From NCBI GenBank assembly GCA_934718085.1, contig CAKUZL010000009.1, forward strand, positions 1 through 57,918: a stretch of 57,918 bases of DNA. Reading direction: 5' to 3'. The notes under the pieces were generated by a model. It saw only the letters and a list, made by a program, of their open reading frames with translations. It did no database searches and had not been told where the DNA came from. This stretch comes from an uncultured Candidatus Melainabacteria bacterium. Lineage in GTDB: Bacteria > Cyanobacteriota > Vampirovibrionia > Gastranaerophilales > Gastranaerophilaceae. The translations under genes and the position numbers were made by a program. The stretch's first letter is position 1. Each line of letters starts with the position of its first letter. Shown in pieces: positions 15,984 through 24,709 of the stretch.

Positions 15984-16511
15984 TTATGTTTTTTTACCTT
16001 TTACAAGCAGGACGATTTTGCGCCAAATCAAAAACGTAAGCCAACACGGGAAAACTCCGCCCGTAAAAGCCATAAGTACGCAAAACATTATAAATATATC
16101 AATAAACGTTATTCGGTTGTTTATGCTTAACATTATCAATATCGGCGAATTTACGACAAAATCGGTCAAAATTGCTCCGAGTAAAAATTTTAACGGCTTA
16201 TCGACAAACTTGTCGAGAACTTCGTGAAAATAGCTTTTTTTGAAAACTAAATAAATAACGGGGAACAAAAAATTTTTAAAAAACTGTAAAAATAAGGCAA
16301 ACAGCAGAAATATAAGTACAACGGCTCCGAAAACAGCCGCTATCGCCGTATCCTCAGCCAACCCCTCTGTAGATTTGAGTAACAAATCAAAACGTGTTTC
16401 TTCCGAGAAAATTGAAAGAGTTGCCGTTGAGCAAATATAGGCGCTAGGTATAATCGACGCAAAAAACAGGTTTGCAATTACAAATAACGCCTTTTCGATG
16501 TTTCTTTTCAT
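15984..16511 (-). CDS. small integral membrane protein, paralogue 2
   Basis: A 175-aa protein starting MKRNIEKALFVIANLFF, the same as residues 5 onward of paralogue 1. Hydrophobic segments match those of paralogue 1 in number and spacing. Its ATG overlaps the stop of the preceding small gene (TAATG), which argues for translational coupling. The 3' 100 nt are identical to paralogue 1, pointing to recent gene conversion or duplication with faster change at the 5' end. Confidence 0.7.
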   Translation of the reverse strand: MKRNIEKALFVIANLFFASIIPSAYICSTATLSIFSEETRFDLLLKSTEGLAEDTAIAAVFGAVVLIFLLFALFLQFFKNFLFPVIYLVFKKSYFHEVLDKFVDKPLKFLLGAILTDFVVNSPILIMLSINNRITFIDIFIMFCVLMAFTGGVFPCWLTFLIWRKIVLLVKGKKT

Positions 16512-16729
16512 TATTTTTCCTTCAAAATTGATATCGGTACTTTTACATTTATTGTTACGTAATACGGTTTCGAAAAACCCGTCTTTTGCAAAAATTCGCC
16601 GATTTGACCTTTTCCGCTCAGTCTGCCCTTGTTGAAATTGTAAAAATCTTCTATTTGCAAAGTGATAAATTTCCTTGACGGGTCTATTCTTATATTTCTG
16701 ATTTTAGCACCGTGAAGTGTTGCATACAA
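16511..16729 (-). CDS. small hypothetical protein
   Basis: A 72-aa frame with a mixed, beta-prone composition (IRIDPSRKFITLQIEDF, YYVTINVKVPISILKEK). Its stop overlaps the start of paralogue 2 by one base, which is the main reason to accept it. The only possible start is a TTG without a clear ribosome site, and the frame is closed just upstream, so it may be a 5'-truncated gene. Family not recognised. Confidence 0.45.
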   Translation of the reverse strand: MYATLHGAKIRNIRIDPSRKFITLQIEDFYNFNKGRLSGKGQIGEFLQKTGFSKPYYVTINVKVPISILKEK

Positions 16730-16966
16730 GTCGACATCGTTATTTTTACAGCTTTTTTATTTACGGTTTTCGGTTTTGTCGTTCGGTTGCGAAAATTTTT
16801 ACCTTCCCGCATGATAAATATTTGTTTAAGGTATGTTTTAAATTCTTTCGTTTCGTTTAAAAATCATCTAAATATTTCTTTACATTTGTGCAAAAATGAT
16901 TAAAGTTATAGAGTGAACATGTCGACAAAGTTCACGGAATGTACGGAACAAAGGTGAAACAAAACG

Positions 16967-17479
16967 ATGCTCGGAAACGACCCGAATTTCTTTTTTGGAG
17001 CTTATAACGCACGCAAAGCCGTTCAGCAACAGCAACAACAGGCGGGTGCGCAAAAGGCGCGTGAGGAAGAAGCCGAAAAAATCGTTCCCGAGAAGAAGCA
17101 AAGTCAAAACGCGGGAGCTCAATTTTCGAGCCTTTCGGAGGCTTTCAATCCCGAAACCAAGGAAAAAAGCGTTATCGGGGAGGATTTGACCGACGAACAA
17201 ATCGCGGAGCAAATGGCTCAAGAGGACAAAGGTCCGGGGCTTTTCGACAAAATCAAAAATTTTGTTTATCGTCCGAGAACGTTTCAACAAATCGGTCAAA
17301 CGGCGAAAAGAATTGTCACGGAACCTTATAACGAAATGAGCGAATATTTCGATAACGTCGACAAAGTCTGCAGCGGCGACGTTCAACACGAGCTGCAAAA
17401 GTACTACGGACAAGCGTATGCGCTCGGTTATACCGTCAGAAAAGGCAGCGCGAAAACGACGTTCAATATGACGATTTAG
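16967..17479 (+). CDS. hypothetical Gln-rich protein
   Basis: A 170-aa soluble protein with no signal peptide. Residues 19-25 are a polyglutamine run, followed by a charged, probably disordered stretch to about 60. It then has an acidic segment (EDLTDEQIAEQMAQED) and a more ordered C-terminal part (FDKIKNFVYRPRTFQQIGQT). AAGGTG precedes the ATG. Its stop codon overlaps the stop of mutL on the opposite strand (17476-17479), a fully convergent pair without room for a terminator. Function unknown. Confidence 0.7.
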   Translation: MLGNDPNFFFGAYNARKAVQQQQQQAGAQKAREEEAEKIVPEKKQSQNAGAQFSSLSEAFNPETKEKSVIGEDLTDEQIAEQMAQEDKGPGLFDKIKNFVYRPRTFQQIGQTAKRIVTEPYNEMSEYFDNVDKVCSGDVQHELQKYYGQAYALGYTVRKGSAKTTFNMTI

Positions 17480-19233
17480 GGTTTGTCCGTGCGGTTAAAG
17501 AACGACGCGACGGTGCTTTTGGGGATTATTTTCGAAATCGGGCGTCCGTGAGGGCAGACTTGCGGGTGTTTTGTGGCGCGCCAACGCTTGATGAGCTCCT
17601 CCGCCTGCCATATCGAAAGCTTTTCGCCCGCTTTTACCGCGGCTTTGCATGCCGTCGTGATGAGGATTTTTTCCTCCGAAAAATCCGTCGACGCGTGAAT
17701 GTTTTCGACGAGCGAACGGACGATGTCTTCGGTGTTTTTCGAGGACAGGATTTGCGGAATTTTTTTTGGCATGACGCGAGTGTCGGAGAGAAATTCAAAC
17801 TCGTAACCGAATTTTTGAAGTTTTTCGGACGCGTCTTTGAGCAGCTGAACCTGTTCGGGTTCGAGCTCCACCGGGGTGCTGACGAACAAAATTTGCGAGA
17901 CGGTTTGTTTTTGAGACGAAAATTTTTCGTAAAGGTAGCGTTCGTCGGCGATGTGCTGGTCGACGATTTCGAGTCCGTTTTCATTTTCGATTAAAATGTA
18001 AGTGTCTGCAAACTGACCGATAATGCGGTCGTTCGACTCCGCGGGGCGCGGCTGTTCGGGTTTGATGTTCAAAAGTTTCGGCGCGAACGTTTTTTGTTCC
18101 GAAAAATCCCGCCTCATCGGAACGATTTTTGCTCCGGCGTAAGAGGGTTCGGGCATTTGCGAGACAAATTGAGCGTCCGTGCTTTCGAAAATTTGCGAAA
18201 TGTTTTCGATACGTTTGACGGGTTCCGGCTCCGTGGGGGCGTAAGTCTTTGAAATAAGGGAGTTTTCGACCGCCGAAATGACGAACGCGAAAATGAAATT
18301 AGGGTTCTTGTACCTGATTTCGCGCTTTTGCGGGTGAACGTTCACGTCGATGTCCTCGAACGGAACCTCGACGTTCAGGACGCAAAGCGGGTATTTTCCG
18401 TGCGGGAGAAGGTTTTTGTAGGCGGTGTCGATTGCTTTCAGGATTACGGGGCACTTTACCGGGCGCGAATTTACATAAATATGAATGTCTTTGCGGTTCG
18501 CGCGCGGGAACGACGGTTGCGTTACGTAGCCCGAAATGCTTGTTTTAAAACGGACGTCGTGCTTTTCGACTTTTACGAGAATGTCCGAAATTTCGTTTGA
18601 ATAAATTTCGCAAATTCTTGTCGCCAAATCGCGTCCGGGCAGCGTCGATAAGATTTTTGACCCCTTGTAAAAAAGCGAGAACCCGATTGAAGGGTTGCCG
18701 AGCGCGGCTTGTTTGACGCAGTCTTTAATGTAGGAAATTTCGGTCTTTTCGGATTTTAAAAATTTCAGTCTCGCGGGTTGGCATTCGAAAAGGTTGTCGA
18801 CCTCCATGACCGTTCCGACCGAGCATGCCGCAGGAGATTTTGTGACTTCGGAATTTTTTGCGATTGCGCGAAAGCCCGACGGTTCGCCTTTTACGGCGGA
18901 CGTGCAGGTCACGTCGGCGACCGAACAAATGCTCGCGAGCGCCTCTCCGCGAAATCCCATCGTCGAAATTTTCCACAAATCCTCTTCCGTCAAGATTTTT
19001 GATGTGGCATGTTTCAAAAACGCTTTTTCCAAGTCTTCGGGAGCAATGCCCGAGCCGTTGTCCGCAATCCTTATGTCACGGCAGTTTGCGCTGACGGAAA
19101 TCTCGATTTTCGTCGCACCTGCGTCAATCGAATTGTCGGTCAGTTCCTTTACGACCGACGCGGGGCGCTCTATGACCTCTCCCGCCGCGATTTTGTTTGC
19201 CAAATCCTTTGATAATACGTTGATTTTTCCCAT
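17476..19233 (-). CDS. mutL: DNA mismatch repair endonuclease MutL
   Basis: A 585-aa MutL. The N-terminal GHKL ATPase has KIAAGEVIERPASVVKEL, DAGAT, DNGSGI and the ATP-lid TMGFRGEALASI. The middle is a low-conservation linker (about 330-400). The C-terminal dimerisation domain carries the endonuclease metal motif, here DQHIADERYLYE (usual form DQHA..E....E, so Ala is replaced by Ile), with ACKAAVKAG and CPHGRP. It should therefore nick the new strand, as in bacteria without MutH. No mutS is in the window. Confidence 0.95.
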   Translation of the reverse strand: MGKINVLSKDLANKIAAGEVIERPASVVKELTDNSIDAGATKIEISVSANCRDIRIADNGSGIAPEDLEKAFLKHATSKILTEEDLWKISTMGFRGEALASICSVADVTCTSAVKGEPSGFRAIAKNSEVTKSPAACSVGTVMEVDNLFECQPARLKFLKSEKTEISYIKDCVKQAALGNPSIGFSLFYKGSKILSTLPGRDLATRICEIYSNEISDILVKVEKHDVRFKTSISGYVTQPSFPRANRKDIHIYVNSRPVKCPVILKAIDTAYKNLLPHGKYPLCVLNVEVPFEDIDVNVHPQKREIRYKNPNFIFAFVISAVENSLISKTYAPTEPEPVKRIENISQIFESTDAQFVSQMPEPSYAGAKIVPMRRDFSEQKTFAPKLLNIKPEQPRPAESNDRIIGQFADTYILIENENGLEIVDQHIADERYLYEKFSSQKQTVSQILFVSTPVELEPEQVQLLKDASEKLQKFGYEFEFLSDTRVMPKKIPQILSSKNTEDIVRSLVENIHASTDFSEEKILITTACKAAVKAGEKLSIWQAEELIKRWRATKHPQVCPHGRPISKIIPKSTVASFFNRTDKP

Positions 19234-19295
19234 ACCTCAATCATACCCGAAACCCGCTCGAAAATCACCAAAAAAGAGTAAAATGTAAATTTTCG

Positions 19296-19324
19296 TTGAC
19301 TTTAGTTACAAAATGTATCATAAT
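19296..19324 (+). promoter_or_regulatory. promoter of the first SLH gene
   Basis: TTGACT, 17-bp spacer, CATAAT; 51 nt to the ATG with an AGGAG site. Confidence 0.7.
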
Positions 19325-19375
19325 ATGAATCAAAAGAGTAATCTGTAAATCGGAATGATTCAGGAGAAAAGAATT

Positions 19376-20803
19376 ATGAAAAACATTACAAAAGTTTTGA
19401 CCGCAACGGTTTTGACGGGTGCGGTTACCCTCGCGGCAGGCGCTGCGGATACGACGAAAGTTGAGTCCTACGCTCACCCGTCGTTGTTCGGACAACAAGT
19501 CCAAGAATATTCTTCGGGAAAGGCTTCGTACCTTACCGGCGCTAAACTCGCTCAACCCGAAAACAAAGTCGGCGTTGTAGGCAAAGACAACGTTTTGGTT
19601 GATACCTGGGCTAAAGGCATGCTCAATATTTTGAAAAATAACCAAGGCGATACCTTCAATCCCAAAATGCCCGTTTTGCGTTCCGAATTGGCAGTTATCC
19701 TTGCCGAAAGTTTCGCGGGCGACACCTCCGTTGCTCCCGGTGCAAAAAAATATTCGGATATCTCCGACAACTACTGGGCTAAAAACTGGATTTACAAAGC
19801 TTTGAATTCAAGCCTCATGATCGGTTACCCGAGCGGAAAATTCCTTCCCGACCAACCGGTCACCAAAGCGGAAGTTTTTGCGACCATCGCTCAAATCATT
19901 GACGTTAACATCGCAAACATCCCCAATGTAAACTTCAAAGACAGAGAAATTCAATACATTCCTCTCTGGTCCGTAAACGCTACGAAAGAAGTTATCGGCT
20001 CGAACCTTCTCGAACAGGTTCCCGACACCGATAAAGTAATTTCGGAACAATACCTTTCGAAACAACAGGTTGCATACCTCATAAGCGCGTTGAGAAGCGA
20101 TTTGGCTTACTACAAACGCCTTTCGACCGACCCCAACGCTCCCGATGTAATCAAAAAATACTCTCCGACCGTTTTGTCGATGAAACTCACCAACAGAGTT
20201 GACGCAAAACACTCCAACGTCGGTGACGTATTCACGGCGAAAACCACCAACGAAGTTACCGTTGCGGGCGAATGCTTCCCCGCAGGCTCGACCGTTAAAG
20301 GTGAAGTAACTCAGGTTCAACGCCCCGGCGTTAAAAACCCCGGATTTATTCAAGTTAAATTCAAATCCATCAACAAAAAAGACTGCTCGGTAGAATTCCC
20401 CGAAACCGTTTCGGAAGCTAAAGCGGATACCGTTAAAAACCCGAACATCGCTGCAAGATTGCTTGCCGCTCCTTTCTCGGCTACCGGAAGAGTTGTCGGT
20501 GTAACAGGCAGATCCGCTGCAACCATGTTGAACGTTGCGGGTAACAGACTCGAAGAAGCAGGTGCGGATACTTCCGACTTGTTCGCGGAATCGTTGAGTC
20601 TCCACGCAGGATCGGGCGTTAAGAGTTTCGGAAATGCATTCGTTGCAACCGGAAAAGGCGTCGCTGAACTTGCAGAAACGGCTGTAAGCGGTGTGTTCGG
20701 TATTCTCTACGAAATCGGCGATGAACTCGTTTACCTCGTAGTTCCGAGCAAATCGAACGGTTCGGCTTTGAACCCCGACGAAGAAATCCTCGTTATATTT
20801 TAA
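19376..20803 (+). CDS. exported SLH-domain envelope protein 1
   Basis: A 475-aa protein. Residues 1-24 are a Sec signal peptide (MKNITKVLTATVLTGAVTLA, cut near AGAA). Two SLH-type repeats follow (LVDTWAKGMLNIL...RSELAVILAESF, and YSDISDNYWAKNWIYKAL...VTKAEVFATIAQI), with a weaker third. SLH domains bind peptidoglycan-linked polymer and anchor the envelope, as in cyanobacterial porins. The C-terminal 230 residues are a separate domain, with GDVFTAKTTNEV...FPAGSTVKGEV, a PNIAARLLAAPF segment and a GDELVYLV end. The same domain closes the SLH protein at 24710. No porin barrel is evident. I start at ATG 19376, not the frame opening 21 nt earlier. Confidence 0.85.
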   Translation: MKNITKVLTATVLTGAVTLAAGAADTTKVESYAHPSLFGQQVQEYSSGKASYLTGAKLAQPENKVGVVGKDNVLVDTWAKGMLNILKNNQGDTFNPKMPVLRSELAVILAESFAGDTSVAPGAKKYSDISDNYWAKNWIYKALNSSLMIGYPSGKFLPDQPVTKAEVFATIAQIIDVNIANIPNVNFKDREIQYIPLWSVNATKEVIGSNLLEQVPDTDKVISEQYLSKQQVAYLISALRSDLAYYKRLSTDPNAPDVIKKYSPTVLSMKLTNRVDAKHSNVGDVFTAKTTNEVTVAGECFPAGSTVKGEVTQVQRPGVKNPGFIQVKFKSINKKDCSVEFPETVSEAKADTVKNPNIAARLLAAPFSATGRVVGVTGRSAATMLNVAGNRLEEAGADTSDLFAESLSLHAGSGVKSFGNAFVATGKGVAELAETAVSGVFGILYEIGDELVYLVVPSKSNGSALNPDEEILVIF

Positions 20804-20836
20804 TAATTAATCGTAACGAGTATCGAAATTTTCGGA

Positions 20837-20868
20837 AAATAAGGCGCCTTAGCGGTGCCTTATTTTTT
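20837..20868 (+). terminator. terminator of SLH gene 1
   Basis: AAAATAAGGC and GCCTTATTTT pair, followed by TT. Confidence 0.85.
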
Positions 20869-20984
20869 GTTTGTATTTTTTGAATTATGTTTTTGATTTG
20901 AACGGGCATGTAAATCTTTGTAAATAATCGACGAAAAAATTCGTATTAAGTGTAAAATGGGTATGTATTCCAAAGGAGAACAAA

Positions 20985-21455
20985 ATGGCGAACATCAAAG
21001 AAGGCATGCTTCGCGGGCATGCGGACGATAAATATTGCATAGTCGTTTCGAGATTTAACGATTTTATCGGCTCGAAACTCTTGGCGGGTGCGCTCGACGA
21101 GCTTACAAGACACGGAGTGAAAGACGAAAACATCGATGTCGTAAAGGTTCCGGGGGCGTTCGAAATTCCTCTGCTGACTCAAAAAGCGGCAAAAACAGGA
21201 ATTTACGATGCAATTATCACTCTCGGAGCGATAATCCGCGGCGCGACACCGCATTTTGACTACGTTGCGGCGGAATTGTCAAAAGGAATCGCGACGGTTT
21301 CCTTAAAATACGATATCCCCGTTCTTTTCGGGGTTTTGACCTGCGACAGCGTCGAACAGGCAATCGACAGAGCGGGTACGAAATCGGGCAACAAAGGTGC
21401 CGATGCCGCAAAAGCCGCAATCGAAACGGTCGATTTAATCAAAAATACGTACTGA
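20985..21455 (+). CDS. ribH: 6,7-dimethyl-8-ribityllumazine synthase
   Basis: A 156-aa lumazine synthase. Substrate and phosphate loops are intact: RFNDFIGSKLL, GAFEIPL, GAIIRGATPHFDYV (with the His general acid region) and FGVLTCDSVEQAIDRAGTK. It condenses 5-amino-6-ribitylamino-uracil with dihydroxybutanone phosphate, the step before riboflavin. The other rib genes are not nearby, and I see no FMN riboswitch in the 180-nt leader. AAAGGAG precedes the start. Confidence 0.93.
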   Translation: MANIKEGMLRGHADDKYCIVVSRFNDFIGSKLLAGALDELTRHGVKDENIDVVKVPGAFEIPLLTQKAAKTGIYDAIITLGAIIRGATPHFDYVAAELSKGIATVSLKYDIPVLFGVLTCDSVEQAIDRAGTKSGNKGADAAKAAIETVDLIKNTY

Positions 21456-21611
21456 TGCGGGAATTGCCGTAATTTTCGCGAGCAACAATTCCTTGATTTT
21501 TCGAAAATCGAACTTCGAAGATTTGCCGTTTCCGGGGTCGTCGTGCTTCTTTTCGGCTTCTTCTTCGATACTGTTTTTCACTATGAAAGTCAACAATTTT
21601 GAATTATACAT
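21435..21611 (-). CDS. small protein, 58 aa
   Basis: Read on the minus strand, AAAGGCGG precedes an ATG that opens a 58-codon frame: a short hydrophobic start (MYNSKLLTFIV), an acidic-basic middle (EEEAEKKHDDPGNGKSSKFD) and a closing helix (KIKELLLAKITAIPASV). It overlaps the 3' end of ribH by 21 nt in convergent direction and otherwise fills the ribH-ricT gap. Family unknown. Support is the ribosome site, the mixed composition and the fit to an otherwise empty gap. Confidence 0.45.
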   Translation of the reverse strand: MYNSKLLTFIVKNSIEEEAEKKHDDPGNGKSSKFDFRKIKELLLAKITAIPASVRIFD

Positions 21612-21734
21612 AAAACCGCCTTTCGCCTTTCATATTAATAAAAGAAATTTTTCGGAAAAAGTTGCTTTTTTGTACAAAAAAATTTACAAATGTTAAAATT
21701 TGTATTTTTGCGGTAAAATCAAACAGAGGGCAAA

Positions 21735-22610
21735 ATGACACATTTCGAGGTAAAAACAGCAAAAGACGTATCGTATCCGTTGCGAATTCCGGACGGAGTT
21801 GTCGTAAAGCAGGACGACTTGGTGCTTGTCAAGACCGAGCGTGGCGAAGAAGCTTTGCGTGCGTACGTCGTGCCGACATGTGTTTGTAAAATCAAAGAGA
21901 AACACAAGCCCGAAACGCTTACCGTGATAAGGGTTTTGACAGAAGAAGACAAAGTCGTTCTTGCCGACCTCGAGCGCGAAGAAAAAGAAGCGTTCAAAAT
22001 ATTTGTCGAACTTTCCCGAAAACTGAATTTGGTCATGACCCCGGTAAAATGCAGCTATACGTTCGATAAAGCGAAGGTAACTTTTTATTACACGGCTCCG
22101 GAACGGGTTGATTTCAGGGCATTGTTGAAGGAATTGACCGCCGTAATGAAGCATGTTCGGATAGATTTGCGCCACATCGGAGTTCGCGACGAGACGGCGA
22201 TGTGCAAAGGAAACGGTATTTGCGGGCGTCCTTATTGTTGTTGCACGTTTAAGCGAAAATTCGAATCCGTGAACGTAAAGCTTGCACGTGACCAGGGCAT
22301 GCCCGTCACGCCCGGGAAAGTTTCGGGAACCTGCGGAAGACTCTTGTGTTGCCTGAATTACGAGTACAAAGATTATGTCGAAGCGGCGAAGGAAATGCCG
22401 TCCGTCGGGTCGGGCGTAATGACCGTCGACGGCCCCGGAAGAGTTGCCGCGGTTAATTTTTTGAACGAAAAAGTGACCGTAAAACTGCAGGACGAGAAGC
22501 TCAAGGACTTTTCGAAATCGGACATCGAAATCATCGACGCCGACCTGAATATCAAAATCGACGCACCGCGGAGGTTTGATGTGGGCGGAGAAATGGCGTC
22601 CGAAGAATAA
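21735..22610 (+). CDS. ricT: PSP1/RicT (YaaT)-like protein
   Basis: A 291-aa protein with the PSP1 core. RIDLRHIGVRDETAM precedes a cysteine cluster CGRPYCCCTF and a second one, CGRLLCCLNYEY. In Bacillus subtilis the homologue YaaT (RicT) forms a complex with RicA and RicF that carries [4Fe-4S] clusters and helps RNase Y mature mRNAs; the paired Cys motifs are the likely ligands. The N-terminal 90 residues form the variable beta domain. RicA and RicF are not in the window. AGAGGG is close to the ATG. Confidence 0.85.
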   Translation: MTHFEVKTAKDVSYPLRIPDGVVVKQDDLVLVKTERGEEALRAYVVPTCVCKIKEKHKPETLTVIRVLTEEDKVVLADLEREEKEAFKIFVELSRKLNLVMTPVKCSYTFDKAKVTFYYTAPERVDFRALLKELTAVMKHVRIDLRHIGVRDETAMCKGNGICGRPYCCCTFKRKFESVNVKLARDQGMPVTPGKVSGTCGRLLCCLNYEYKDYVEAAKEMPSVGSGVMTVDGPGRVAAVNFLNEKVTVKLQDEKLKDFSKSDIEIIDADLNIKIDAPRRFDVGGEMASEE

Positions 22611-22624
22611 GTTGAAAAAACGGG

Positions 22625-22653
22625 TTGATATTTCGGAAAGTTTTTAGTAGAAT
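22625..22653 (+). promoter_or_regulatory. tRNA promoter
   Basis: TTGATA, 17-bp spacer, TAGAAT; it starts 15 nt after the ricT stop. Confidence 0.75.
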
Positions 22654-22696
22654 AAAAAGGAGCCGAAGGTTTGACGTCGTCGAACCGACAAGCCGA

Positions 22697-22788
22697 GGAG
22701 AAGTGGCTGAGTGGCTGAAAGCGGCACCCTGCTAAGGTGTTGGGTGGGGTAACCTGCCTCGAGGGTTCGAATCCCTCCTTCTCCGCCA
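22697..22788 (+). tRNA. tRNA-Ser(GCT)
   Basis: A 92-nt class II tRNA. The acceptor GGAGAAG pairs with CTTCTCC, the anticodon loop is CTGCTAA (GCT at 22731-22733), the variable arm is long, the T-loop is GGTTCGAATCC, and the discriminator G is followed by an encoded CCA. It reads AGC/AGU. Confidence 0.98.
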
Positions 22789-22790
22789 TT

Positions 22791-22818
22791 AAAAAGCCTC
22801 ATTCGAGGCTTTTTGTTT
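22791..22818 (+). terminator. terminator of tRNA-Ser
   Basis: AAAAAGCCTC and GAGGCTTTTT pair around ATTC, with a T-rich tail. Confidence 0.92.
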
Positions 22819-22874
22819 TTTGTGAATGTAAATTACCAACAAGTTTGAGAAAAAATTCCAAGCAGTTATTTTCA

Positions 22875-22883
22875 TGCTATAAT
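22875..22883 (+). promoter_or_regulatory. extended -10 for the AlkA-like gene
   Basis: TGCTATAAT without a good -35. It implies a leader of about 145 nt that contains AACGGC/GCCGTT inverted repeats. Confidence 0.5.
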
Positions 22884-23033
22884 CAAGTAAGCTTCCTGTA
22901 AGGTAAATTATCGGAATTCCGAAGTTAACTTTTCAAACGGCGTTTTGCATAGTCCGTAAAGTTTGTGCCGTTATTAAAGCGGATTTGCGGTATAGGTCTT
23001 GAAAACGGGTAAAAACAAAAGGTTTCGGTCAAA

Positions 23034-23708
23034 ATGTTTTTTAAATACGGTGAAAAGGAAACGGATTATTTGAAAAGCAAATGCAAAAAGCTTGCGTTTG
23101 TAATCGACAAAATCGGGCATATCGAACGCTGCGTCGACAAAGATTTATTTTCCGCCGTCGTTCATCATATTGTGGGGCAGCAGATTTCGACAAAAGCTCA
23201 AGCGACGATTTGGCAAAGAATCGAAGACGGTTTGACGGTCGTAAACGCCGACACCGTGTTGAATGCGGGTGTCGAAAAGCTTCAATCGTTCGGAATATCC
23301 TTTAAAAAAGCCGAGTATATAACGGATTTTGCAAATAAAGTCAAAAACAACGAGTTTGATTTGGACTCGATTTCGCAAAAATCCGACGAGGAGGTAATTA
23401 AAGAATTATCTTCGCTTAAAGGTGTCGGGGTTTGGACTGCCGAAATGCTGTTGTTGTTCTGTTTGGAGCGAAAAAACGTATTCAGTTACGACGATTTGGC
23501 GGTTCAAAGAGGGCTCAGGATGGTGTATCATCATAAAAAAATTACAAAACCGCTTTTCGAAAAATACAAAAAACGTTTCAGCCCTTATTGTTCCGTTGCA
23601 AGCCTTTATTTTTGGGCGGTTTCGGGAGGCGCAATCGAGGAAATGAAAGATTTCGCCCCGACGATAAAAAATACCCGAAAAAACAAAACCTTAAAAAACA
23701 AGGAATAA
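23034..23708 (+). CDS. DNA-3-methyladenine glycosylase II (AlkA-type, HhH-GPD)
   Basis: A 224-aa HhH-GPD glycosylase. The helix-hairpin-helix is LSSLKGVGVWTAEMLL (about 127-142), followed by a Pro-poor loop and the catalytic Asp in YDDLAVQRGLR. VVHHIVGQQIS near residue 42 is the usual first-helix signature. There is no FeS cysteine set, so it is not an endonuclease III or MutY. It removes alkylated purines in base-excision repair. The N-terminal TATA-box-like domain of E. coli AlkA is missing, as in short bacterial homologues. The C-terminal tail is Lys/Asn-rich. Confidence 0.88.
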   Translation: MFFKYGEKETDYLKSKCKKLAFVIDKIGHIERCVDKDLFSAVVHHIVGQQISTKAQATIWQRIEDGLTVVNADTVLNAGVEKLQSFGISFKKAEYITDFANKVKNNEFDLDSISQKSDEEVIKELSSLKGVGVWTAEMLLLFCLERKNVFSYDDLAVQRGLRMVYHHKKITKPLFEKYKKRFSPYCSVASLYFWAVSGGAIEEMKDFAPTIKNTRKNKTLKNKE

Positions 23709-23798
23709 GTTTATTCGAATAACGAATTGAAATATTCCCGGAGAACGACGGTACGGTCGAGATACAAAACGTTCGTTTACGAATAATTTTTTTGTCGA

Positions 23799-23807
23799 TG
23801 TTATAAT
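23799..23807 (+). promoter_or_regulatory. extended -10 for the phosphatase gene
   Basis: TGTTATAAT, 29 nt before the ATG at 23837; the -35 region is poor. Confidence 0.5.
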
Positions 23808-23836
23808 CGGTTTGTGACACGAAAAAAGGAATTTTT

Positions 23837-24295
23837 ATGATAAAAGTTTTGTTTGTATGTCTCGGAAATATTTGCAGGTCGCCGATGGCGCAAATAATTT
23901 TCGAAAATATGATAAGAGAGCGCGGGCTCGAACATAATTTCGAGGTCGATTCGGCAGGCACGGAAGGCTACAACGAGATGTGTCACGCGGGTATTCATTT
24001 CGGAACGAAAAACGTCCTGAAAAAGCACGGCGTTCCTTTCAACGAGCATTATTCCCGAAAAATGAAAAAACGTGATTACGATTATTACGACTACATTGTG
24101 GCGATGGATTCTGAAAACATCGCCGATATCGAATATATCACGGGCGAAGATAAAGATAACAAAATCAAAAGGCTTCTCGATTATACAAGCAATCCGCGGA
24201 ATATTAAGGATCCTTGGTACACGGGCAATTTCGACGAAACCTACGATGACGTTGTCGAAGGTTGCTCCGCTTTTTTGAAGTATCTGAATTTTTAA
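23837..24295 (+). CDS. low-molecular-weight protein tyrosine phosphatase
   Basis: A 152-aa LMW-PTP. The P-loop is CLGNICRS at 8-15 (nucleophile Cys8, Arg14), and the general acid Asp lies in DPWYTGNFDETYDD (about 126-139). It removes phosphate from tyrosine on proteins. In bacteria such enzymes often balance BY-kinases in capsule or envelope regulation, but no such kinase is near. It has its own probable promoter. GGAATTTTT before the ATG is a weak ribosome site. Confidence 0.92.
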   Translation: MIKVLFVCLGNICRSPMAQIIFENMIRERGLEHNFEVDSAGTEGYNEMCHAGIHFGTKNVLKKHGVPFNEHYSRKMKKRDYDYYDYIVAMDSENIADIEYITGEDKDNKIKRLLDYTSNPRNIKDPWYTGNFDETYDDVVEGCSAFLKYLNF

Positions 24296-24435
24296 ATCCG
24301 AAAGCCGGTTTCGGCGGGGTATAGCAGTTTGCGGTCCGGGTTGACCTCTTCCCGGGTTCGGGTAGGGGTTCTTCAAATTTTTGACGAGACGGTTTCGAAG
24401 CGTTCGTCAATTTGTTCGTCGGGGTCTGGTTGCTC

Positions 24436-24581
24436 GGGCGGAAATCCGGCGAATGTTGCTTGCCCTCGGGGGAACCTTCTTTTCCCGGCGGTTTGCCGAT
24501 TGCGGGGCGGGCGGAAAGCCGGCGAATGTTGCTTATCCGCGGGGAAACCTTCTTTTTCCGGCGGTTTGCCGATTGCGGGGC
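24436..24581 (+). repeat. 73-bp tandem duplication
   Basis: GGGCGGAAA(T/G)CCGGCGAATG recurs at 24436 and 24509, and the copies stay alike through GGCGGTTTGCCGATTGCGGGG. The differences between them show it is not recent. Confidence 0.8.
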
Positions 24582-24655
24582 TGTTGCCCTCGGACAGGTG
24601 AAGTATCCGAATTTTTGAACAACATGCCGGAGTCGATGTTGTTTTTGAGCAAATA

Positions 24656-24690
24656 AAAAGGTCCGGGAGAAAACTCTCCCGAACCTTTCT
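24656..24690 (-). terminator. terminator of SLH gene 2
   Basis: AGGTTCGGGAGA and TCTCCCGGACCT pair with one mismatch, ending in TTTTTA on the minus strand. Its other strand could also end transcripts from the phosphatase side. Confidence 0.8.
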
Positions 24691-24709
24691 TCGGCAATGA
24701 CCGAAAGGA

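Larger units (their letters stand above)
24296..24709. other. gap with 73-bp tandem repeat
   Basis: Holds two tandem copies of a GC-rich 73-bp unit (see 24436) and a terminator. The small plus-strand frames here read through the repeat. Confidence 0.65.

Noticed and set aside
20804..20984. FMN riboswitch before ribH
   Set aside because: The leader lacks the conserved FMN-aptamer segments; it holds only the terminator of the previous gene and a plain leader.
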